Below are positions 58,401 to 64,000 of a stretch of DNA of 64,000 nucleotides, one piece after another. The stretch comes from Amoebophrya sp. A120. Taxonomy: Eukaryota > Sar > Dinophyceae > Syndiniales > Amoebophryaceae. The number at the start of each line of letters is the position of its first letter. Positions within the stretch are counted from its first letter, which is position 1. The DNA lies in NCBI GenBank assembly GCA_905178155.1, contig CAJINV010000023.1:524289-588288 (forward strand). The letters run 5' to 3'. Both the position numbers and the translations under genes were made by a program. The notes below the pieces were generated by a model, which ran no database searches, had not been told where the DNA came from, and worked only from the letters and a program-made list of their open reading frames with translations.

Positions 58401-61400
58401 GCGATTGGAAATGCCTCTCATGTGGATGCGCATTACAAATCTTCCTGTAGCTGCAAATCTGCATGACAACACTGGGGTGGGTACATTTTTGCTCAGGATA
58501 TCCATCTCGGGATAGACATTACGGAGGCCAACGCGCCGTTGCACCAACTCTCCCACCAAACAGAAAAGGAGATGGGGGAAACGAAACCAGGCGTCGAAGT
58601 GAAACGCATCGGTATTACAGTGACAAATGCCCCCACCCCCAAAGTTGCAATAATTTGTGATGCGAAGTTCCCAAATAAAAACTTTTTGTGATGCATGAAA
58701 GGAGTATGAATCCTTCTGATGCAGAGTCTAGGCTTATATAGTAGCATCGCTTGCATGACAAGCCCCGCTCTTGCTGGGATCTTTTGCAATACAAATGCTT
58801 GTCAACATCACGGTTGCAAATCTGTGATGCTGATAGATGCAAGAGGGCGAGCGTTTCATTTGGAAAGGTTTGCAATGCAAATGCGTCGAAGTTCCGGGGT
58901 GGGGGCATTTTTCATTGTAATAATCGGCACGGATTCCTTCTTGAAAGATGTGACGGAGATGCGAGAGTTTGTATCAAATGTAAAAATGTCTGGGTCCGGA
59001 AGATTCATGCTGTTTTTGCATGACACAGAAGGTCTGGCATGGAAGCTCTAGCATCACAGGTTTCGAGAAGCTTCCGCAATGCCGAACCCGCATGAGAAAT
59101 CCCCCATTTTGGTGACAGAAAGTGGGCAGCTTTTGCTACCTATGCATGAGAGATTTTTCTGTGTTCGAAAATGCGCATCACAAGTTCGGATCCTTCCAGA
59201 CCCAGACATTTTTGCATTTGATAGTTTGGCGTCTTCGACAAGGGTATGGATTGCGAAAATGTCTGGGTCTGGAAGATTGCAACTTGTCGTGCTGTTTTTG
59301 GATTCCAAAAAAATCTGTATTGCGTGACCAGCAACAGGACTCCAGTTTGTGTTACGCGGAGAGGGCATTTCTCATGCGGAACAGGCATCAGCAAGCCCTC
59401 TAACTACAAGCTGTGATGCTAGATCATGCATTACATGCGTCGTGGATCATACGAAAGACGCATCACAAATTCCGGAATCTTCCAGACCCAGACATTTTTA
59501 CATTTGATAAAGGGCGACTTTACCGTGCGCGACCAGTGCCGTTTTTGCCCGCCGGAAACCAAGCAAACGGTCCGGGATATCCTGAGTAAAAACGGGGCCC
59601 ACACGACACCAGAGTCAAGATGGGAATAATTCTGCTAGACAAATCACCCAGCTTTGGTTGTTTGGCGTGACAAGTTTGATGTCCTCGTAGTGTAAAAATC
59701 CTGTTATTTTAGGTAGGTCAGCAGCATCACAGATCTAGCATAGCGTGCTGATTCTACCATCACAAATTCCACAACACGAATAGCGAATGCTTCTCATGGG
59801 GCTCCGCATGGGAAACTTTTTTGGCATGGAGATTTGCATGACAACTCTGGGCGGGTGGCGACGTTTTTACACAGGATACGGGAAGTGTTCCACTTAGCGG
59901 ACGTCGGCCTGGCCGGCGGTATCAAATGTAAAAGTGTCTGGGTCTGGAAACTTGTGATGCTAGAATGTGGATGATGGAAACACTTCCGAATGCAGCCCAG
60001 CATGACAACTTTCCAGAATGCTTTCTCATAGGAGGTCCGCATTAGAAACTGCGTTTTTGCATGACAATAGTGGCTGCGTCCTTTGTTGCTTATGCAATAC
60101 AGATGTTCCAGTAATTTAAAGCTAGCATTACAGGTTCCGACTTTCCAGACCCAGACATTTTTGCATTTGATAGGCGGGTTTCTCAGCCGGCGGGAAGACG
60201 TTTTGTACGAAAAGCTGTACCCCCTTAGCCTGTGCAAAAGAAGTATCGTATTCGTATTGCAGTCATGCATTACAAATCTTTTTTCCGAGGTAAATCCGCA
60301 TTCCAAATTTTATTTCTCATGCTGCGGAAATAATTTGTAATGCATCTATACAAGTATCGGATGCTTTTGCAGTTCATACCCCTGTATCAAATGTAAAAAT
60401 GTCTGGGTCTGGAAGAATTGGAACTTGTGATGCTGACTTTGGTCTCTAAAAAAATCTGTATTGCATGACCAGCGACAGGAGTCTAGTTTGTGCTACGCCG
60501 GGAGGGCGTTTGTCATGCGGAATAGGCATCAGGAAGCCATCTCAAAATCTGGGATGCTAGGTCATGCATTACAGACATCCTGGGTCATGCAAAACATGCA
60601 TGACAAGTCTCAGCATCTTCCAGACCCAGACATTTTTACAATCCATACCCCGACCGTGCTGTTTTGCGAGCAGTCCAACACGGCTTGGATCCGCGAAGTG
60701 GTTCCGCATATCCTATGTAAAAACGTCCCCACCCCATAGTCAAGACGGAACCACGTCTCTATATGTGGCCACATTATAGTTATTTCCGTACTTCACCTAC
60801 GTCATTCTCTCCTTTTTAACTTCAACAAAGTTATAAACTTCTCTGTGCTTTAAATCTGGTCTTTTCCAGTACATAAAACACCCCATAGTCAAGATGGGGA
60901 ATCGGCTAGACAAATCCACAAGGTTTGGCTGTTTTGCATGACAACTTTGGCACCGTAGTGTAGTTCTGTTTGAGGTAGTGAAGCAGCATGACAGATCTCG
61001 CATATCATGCTGATTGGAGCATGACAAACTCCAAAACACTACTTAGAATATGCTTCTCATGGGGCTGCGCATGAGAAACATTTTCAGCATGCAGACTTGC
61101 ATGACAACTCTGGGGTCGTGGGGACGTTTTTAAATACGATACCGCAGGAGAATCTGTTCGTCAGCATCAACGGGGGCGCCGGGTACTTCTACTACTCGTC
61201 TACCATTCCCAGCCTGGTCACCCACTTCCGGGTATCAACTGCAATTATCGCTCTGACACGTCTGGACGGATGCAAGGTCGTTTGTCATGCACATCTTGCA
61301 TGACTTCTGACATCTGTGATGTATGCCCTAGCATCACAGATTTTGCGAGGGCTTCCTGATCCTGATGCCTATATTACCGCATGAGAAACAAATGCCCTCT

Positions 61401-64000
61401 CGAATATACCGTGGCAAAAACGGGACCTCTTTTGCTATTCCTGCGCGACAGATTTTTGTAGTATGCAAATGCAGCATCACAAGTTACATCCTTCCAGACC
61501 AAGAGGGCGACATATTTGCAATGCATACCGGGGCCTCGCGGACGAAATCCAAGCTCGGTTTCCCAACGAGAAAAAACTCCTGGTATGAACTGCAAATATG
61601 TCTGGGTCTGGAAGAATGCAAGTTTGTCATGCTTGTCTGGCATGACTATTAAATCTGTCATGCACGCTATCCAAGAGCCCCATTTTTCTGTCATGCAGAA
61701 ACGCAGGTTGTCATGCACAATAGGCAACACCTAGCAACTCAGAAACTTGTCATGCTGAGCCGTTATTTGTGGCATCCTCATGATTCGCCACTCAGCATCA
61801 CAAGTTTCCAGACTCAGACATATTTGCATTTGATACCTGGAAATCGGGTGCAACGACGGGGTACTGCTCACCCCGCTGCGAGACGTATCAAATGCAAATA
61901 CGTCTGGATAACTGGAAGGATGTGAAATTGTGATGCGCATTTCACAACACACACAACACATAGGCAGCAAAAGATGCCCACTTCCTGTCACCAAAGGGGG
62001 GCATTTGTCATGCAGATTAGGCATTGCGAAACCTTCTCGAGCCCTGTGATGCTAGGGCTTCCATGCCAGACCTTCTGCGTCATGCAAAAACAGCACGATA
62101 TCTTCCAGACCAGCCATATTTGCATTTGATAAGACGTGTACGGGTACCACTGCATCGGTGTCGATCCTTCCGCCGCCATTCGTGCCGTGCCGCCTGCACC
62201 CCCGCTCGAGACCGGCGGCGACTGCTCTGGGTCGACAAACGGCTCCATCGTGGCCATCGAAGACTTCTTCTGCACACGGGTGTGCAGCGAAATTTTGCAG
62301 AAGTACGGACCCCTGGACGTGGTCGTCGGTTGTAACTGCCTCGCCCACATCGACGACATGCAGGAAATTTTCGAAAACATTCACCGCATCCTGAAACCCG
62401 GAGGCAAGCTCGTGTTCGAAGTGCACTACGTAGGTCACATCGTCGACGGCATGTATCCTGAGTAAAAACGTACCCACCCCAGAGTTGTCATGCAGATTTG
62501 CCATGACAGCGACAGGAACATTTGTGATGCGCAACCCCATGACAGGCATTCTCAATCGTGTTTGGGAACTTGTAATGCTGTAAACAGGATCAGAAGGTCG
62601 ATTTGTGATGCGGCTTTCCTTGCTAACTTGCACTACCTTACGGACTGAAACTTGTCATGCGTGACTCCTAAAGCTCCTAGGTTTGTGTTGCAAAATCCCC
62701 ATCCTGACTCTGGTGTGGGTACGGTTTTACTCAGGATAGCATGAACTTCGATTTTATTTACCACGAGCACATGAGCTACTACAGCTTCGGCACGGTGTAT
62801 CGCACGAAAAAAGTGTTACAGTTGCACATTTGTTGGAGTTTCCGCATCACAAATTTTCTCTGTGTGGCAGAGAAAACTTGTAATGCGAAGATCATAAGGA
62901 GAAACAGGAAGGAAACGAGGCTCCCAAGCATTTCCTGCATGAGAAAGGTTGGCTCTATTGCCGGTCTTGCATAGACTATGTGTGTAACTGTAACGCTTTT
63001 TTCTTCCCATACGGTGAAGTCCATTTGCCATCGGTACGGTTTTTGGCCGCTGGACATCCAGCAGATCGCCAATCACGGTGGCTCCCTGCGTATCAACTGC
63101 AAATGTGTCTGGGTCTGGAAACTTGTGATGCTGGGTGGCGTATTATGATGAGGCCACAAGTGCCGGCTCAGCATGACAAATTTCTGAGCTTCGAGGTTTT
63201 CTTGCCTATTCTGAACGACAAACTGCATTTCTGCATGACAGAAAAGCGGAACTCTAGGGTAACGTGTATGACAGATTCAAGAGTGATGCCAGACAAGCAT
63301 GACAAACATGCATTCTTCCAGACCTAGAGAGAGTTTTTGCACTTGATACTGCGCGTCTTCCTGCAGAAGGAGGAAGTATGAGATGCAAGATGAGCATCGT
63401 CTTAGTTGTAGAGATTGCATTACAACCATGCTCAGCATTAGAAATGGAATTTGTAATGCGGATTTATCTTGATAAAAAGAGTTGTCATGCATTTCATATT
63501 TACAATTAGTGCGAGTGCGATGCTTTTGCAATTCATAGGAAGTGGCGCAGGCGGATTTGCTCGTCTGGCAGGAAAAAATGAACAAGGCCTTCCATTTATC
63601 CTGAGCAAAAACCTCCCCACCCAGTAGTCAAGTTGGTAAATCTGCTACACAAATCGCCAAGCTTTGGGAGTGTGCATGACAAGTTTGTCCTCGTAGTGTG
63701 AAGATCCTGTTTAGCTAGTGCAGCAGCATCCCAAATCTAGCCTATCACGCTGGTTCTAGCATCACAAATTCCAGAGAACGACTAGAAAACGCTTCTCATA
63801 GGGCTCCGCGTGGGAAACTCTTGTGGCATCATGCAGATTTGCATTACAACTCTGGGATGGGGACGTTTTTGCTGAGGATAGAATGACAGCTTCGCCGCCG
63901 ACCTGTTGCGGGAGGAGGGCCTGGTATCGCAAGAAAAAACTGTTTCACTGTGAACTTGTGATGCAGAAAATGGATCGCAGAAGTGTGTGTCATGCTACAC
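52449..64000 (+). CDS. Gene 7: RmlD-like NAD(P)-dependent reductase fused to sugar C-methyltransferase (3' end outside window)
   Basis: ATG at 52449; 33 insertions removed (one holds a nested element); 727 codons open up to 63924, where a family F element runs off the window. The first 90 residues are an A/T/S-rich linker. Reductase domain about 95-400: VVIFGALGMLGIYVARVLE (GxxGxxG), VLVVNCAGV, LVHISTDIASV, YRLTKILGE (YxxxK), IVRTSFVGEE; this is the dTDP-4-dehydrorhamnose reductase pattern. From about 430 a Methyltransf_13-like zinc region (QCRFC...FCEQS, second CxxC incomplete), FYYSSTIPSLVTHF, then SAM motif LLEIGCNDGVLLTPL, VVVGCNCLAHI, LKPGGKLVFEVHY, and the C-terminal C-methyltransferase signature FDFIYHEHMSYYSFGTV...NHGGSLRVF. 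Such methyltransferases act on keto-deoxysugar nucleotides. Fusion to a reductase suggests consecutive steps. Cytosolic. Confidence 0.8.
52488..52752. mobile_element. Introner-like element, family A
   Basis: 265 bp, TSD CCAGC exact, gene 7. Confidence 0.9.
52791..53010. mobile_element. Introner-like element, family L
   Basis: 220 bp, TSD GTCAT exact, gene 7. Ends TATGACAGTGCACAACCCCC then CCTCCCCCTCATTTG; only complete copy. Confidence 0.88.
53064..53365. mobile_element. Introner-like element, family B
   Basis: 302 bp, TSD GCGAC exact, gene 7. Confidence 0.88.
53396..53717. mobile_element. Introner-like element, family C
   Basis: 322 bp, TSD TAAAC exact, gene 7. Confidence 0.9.
53781..54036. 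mobile_element. Introner-like element, family A
   Basis: 256 bp, TSD CCTCA exact, gene 7. Confidence 0.9.
54114..54336. mobile_element. Introner-like element, family D
   Basis: 223 bp, TSD GTTGG exact, gene 7. Confidence 0.9.
54380..54672. mobile_element. Introner-like element, family B
   Basis: 293 bp, TSD GATCT / GATGT, gene 7, just after the GxxGxxG codons. Confidence 0.87.
54721..55041. mobile_element. Introner-like element, family C with family G left end
   Basis: 321 bp, TSD AAGAG exact, gene 7. Left end TATTACAATGAAAAATGCCC (G-like) runs into CCTCCCCATATC (C-like). Confidence 0.88.
55069..55282. mobile_element. Introner-like element, family H
   Basis: 214 bp, TSD AACAA exact, gene 7. 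Confidence 0.9.
55646..55898. mobile_element. Introner-like element, family A
   Basis: 253 bp, TSD CGCTT exact, gene 7; right end CATG. Confidence 0.88.
55952..56162. mobile_element. Introner-like element, family D
   Basis: 211 bp, TSD ACCCG exact, gene 7. Confidence 0.9.
56213..56482. mobile_element. Introner-like element, family A
   Basis: 270 bp, TSD GTTCG exact, gene 7; left end TACC. Confidence 0.9.
56514..57122. mobile_element. Introner-like element, family C, carrying a nested insertion
   Basis: 609 bp including the family B element at 56656-56935. TSD GGAAG / GGCAG, gene 7. Both family C ends are intact, and removal of the whole block joins FNRK to HLLEWL. Confidence 0.87.
56656..56935. 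mobile_element. Nested introner-like element, family B
   Basis: 280 bp, own TSD TCCCC exact, wholly inside the family C element. Confidence 0.88.
57175..57446. mobile_element. Introner-like element, family A
   Basis: 272 bp, TSD CAGGG exact, gene 7. Confidence 0.9.
57496..57821. mobile_element. Introner-like element, family G
   Basis: 326 bp, TSD CGTGG exact, gene 7; opposite orientation to 58613. Confidence 0.9.
57892..58159. mobile_element. Introner-like element, family A
   Basis: 268 bp, TSD TCGAG / TCGGG, gene 7; right end GAAA. Confidence 0.85.
58222..58500. mobile_element. Introner-like element, family B
   Basis: 279 bp, TSD TCCAT exact, gene 7. Confidence 0.9.
58613..58922. mobile_element. 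Introner-like element, family G
   Basis: 310 bp, TSD ATCGG exact, gene 7. Confidence 0.9.
58972..59223. mobile_element. Introner-like element, family A
   Basis: 252 bp, TSD GTTTG exact, gene 7. Confidence 0.9.
59245..59509. mobile_element. Introner-like element, family A
   Basis: 265 bp, TSD AAGGG exact, gene 7; only 21 bp after the previous element. Confidence 0.9.
59578..59878. mobile_element. Introner-like element, family B
   Basis: 301 bp, TSD CGGGA exact, gene 7. Confidence 0.9.
59920..60172. mobile_element. Introner-like element, family A
   Basis: 253 bp, TSD GGCGG exact, gene 7. Confidence 0.9.
60226..60378. mobile_element. Introner-like element, family E
   Basis: 153 bp, TSD CCCCT exact, gene 7; left end TAGC. 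Only six bases separate it from the next element. Confidence 0.88.
60385..60647. mobile_element. Introner-like element, family A
   Basis: 263 bp, TSD CCCTG / CCCCG, gene 7. Confidence 0.86.
60709..61141. mobile_element. Introner-like element, family B, enlarged
   Basis: 433 bp, TSD CCGCA exact, gene 7. About 150 bp of unrelated AT-rich DNA sits inside, between two copies of CACCCCATAGTCAAGA. Confidence 0.87.
61233..61527. mobile_element. Introner-like element, family A
   Basis: 295 bp, TSD CCGGG exact, gene 7. Confidence 0.88.
61584..61835. mobile_element. Introner-like element, family A
   Basis: 252 bp, TSD CCTGG exact, gene 7, in the SAM motif LLEIGCNDG. Confidence 0.9.
61886..62131. mobile_element. 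Introner-like element, family A
   Basis: 246 bp, TSD AGACG exact, gene 7. Confidence 0.9.
62454..62738. mobile_element. Introner-like element, family B
   Basis: 285 bp, TSD GCATG exact, gene 7; reverse orientation relative to 28663. Confidence 0.92.
62798..63011. mobile_element. Introner-like element, family D
   Basis: 214 bp, TSD CGGTG exact, gene 7; right end CATA. Confidence 0.9.
63091..63348. mobile_element. Introner-like element, family A
   Basis: 258 bp, TSD CTGCG exact, gene 7; left module TATCAACTGC. Confidence 0.9.
63377..63537. mobile_element. Introner-like element, family E
   Basis: 161 bp, TSD GGAAG exact, gene 7; left half decayed. Confidence 0.83.
63597..63880. mobile_element. 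Introner-like element, family B
   Basis: 284 bp, gene 7. Flanks CCATT / GAATG do not match; the frame still requires loss of five bases. Confidence 0.8.
63925..64000. mobile_element. Introner-like element, family F, left part
   Basis: TATCGCAAGAAAAAACTGTT then TCACTGTGA; runs off the window. Upstream TSD copy CCTGG. Gene 7. Confidence 0.85.

Noticed and set aside
1-64000. CRISPR array
   Set aside because: Repeats are regular in type but not in spacing; they are paired TIRs with target duplications.
1-64000. tRNA, rRNA or dinoflagellate spliced-leader genes
   Set aside because: Reading by eye I saw no cloverleaf, rRNA core or spliced-leader sequence; a covariance-model search would settle it.
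1-64000. Ciliate internal eliminated sequences as the only explanation
   Set aside because: Not excluded, but the 5-bp duplication, TAT/ATA ends and confinement to transcribed regions fit introners better; ciliate elements usually have TA repeats.
1-64000. Assignment of the elements to a known transposon superfamily by TSD length
   Set aside because: 5-bp duplications occur in more than one superfamily and no transposase was found; TATC/GATA ends do not match Transib-type CAC ends.

Overview
The window reads as nuclear DNA of a unicellular eukaryote, most likely a dinoflagellate-type protist. All seven genes I can support lie on the + strand, their exons are GC-rich, and each is cut by dozens of short inverted-repeat elements. 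The closest published parallel I know is the introner elements of the parasitic dinoflagellate Amoebophrya, which carry inverted and direct repeats and non-canonical intron ends. That assignment is inference; no rRNA, spliced leader or organelle marker was seen.

The dominant feature is a system of about 140 introner-like elements covering roughly 38 kb (about 59%). Each starts with TAT (usually TATC), ends with ATA (usually GATA), carries terminal inverted repeats (TIRs), and is flanked by a 5-bp direct repeat (TSD: the five bases just before and just after the listed coordinates). I sort them by TIR. A: TATCAAATGCAAAAATGTCT then GGGTCTGG. B: TATCCTGAGTAAAAACGTAC. C: TATCAAAAGGAAAAATCCCC. D: TATCGCAAGAAAAAAGTGTT then ACAGTTACAC. 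E: TATCCTGTGCAAAAGTATCG. F: TATCGTACGAAAAAAGTGTT then TCACTG. G: TATTACAGTGAAAAATGCCC. H: TATGCAAGAAAAAAACTGTG. J, K, L, M and N are rare. Removing each element plus one TSD copy turns six shattered loci into uninterrupted reading frames of 214, 659, 658, 796, 477 and at least 727 codons. Most junctions cannot be GT-AG. Whether removal happens in RNA (introns) or in DNA (like ciliate internal eliminated sequences) cannot be told from sequence.

Layout. 228-2201: C-terminal part of a DUF4910-type aminopeptidase-like protein (gene 1). 3118-5389: SAM methyltransferase (gene 2). 6053-14351: NeuB/SpsE-type synthase fused to an SpsF-type nucleotidyltransferase (gene 3). 14.8-20.2 kb: gene-poor repeats. 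20232-30752: a second fusion in the reverse order, SpsF-type then NeuB-type with SAF domain (gene 4). 31.0-34.0 kb: AT-rich spacer and GC-rich repeats. 34055-43059: membrane-anchored fucosyltransferase-like protein (gene 5). 43.1-45.5 kb: spacer with repeats. 45564-49928: membrane-anchored GT-A-like glycosyltransferase (gene 6). 50.6-52.4 kb: spacer with an element-free partial copy of gene 6. 52449 to the right edge: RmlD-like reductase fused to a sugar C-methyltransferase (gene 7).

Together the genes look like a bacterial-style pathway for a nonulosonic (sialic-acid-like) or other modified surface sugar. Gene 4 and probably gene 3 would condense a sugar with phosphoenolpyruvate, the SpsF domains would activate it as a nucleotide sugar, gene 7 and gene 2 would reduce and methylate, and genes 5 and 6 would transfer sugars in the secretory pathway. 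This pathway reading is inference from family membership and clustering.
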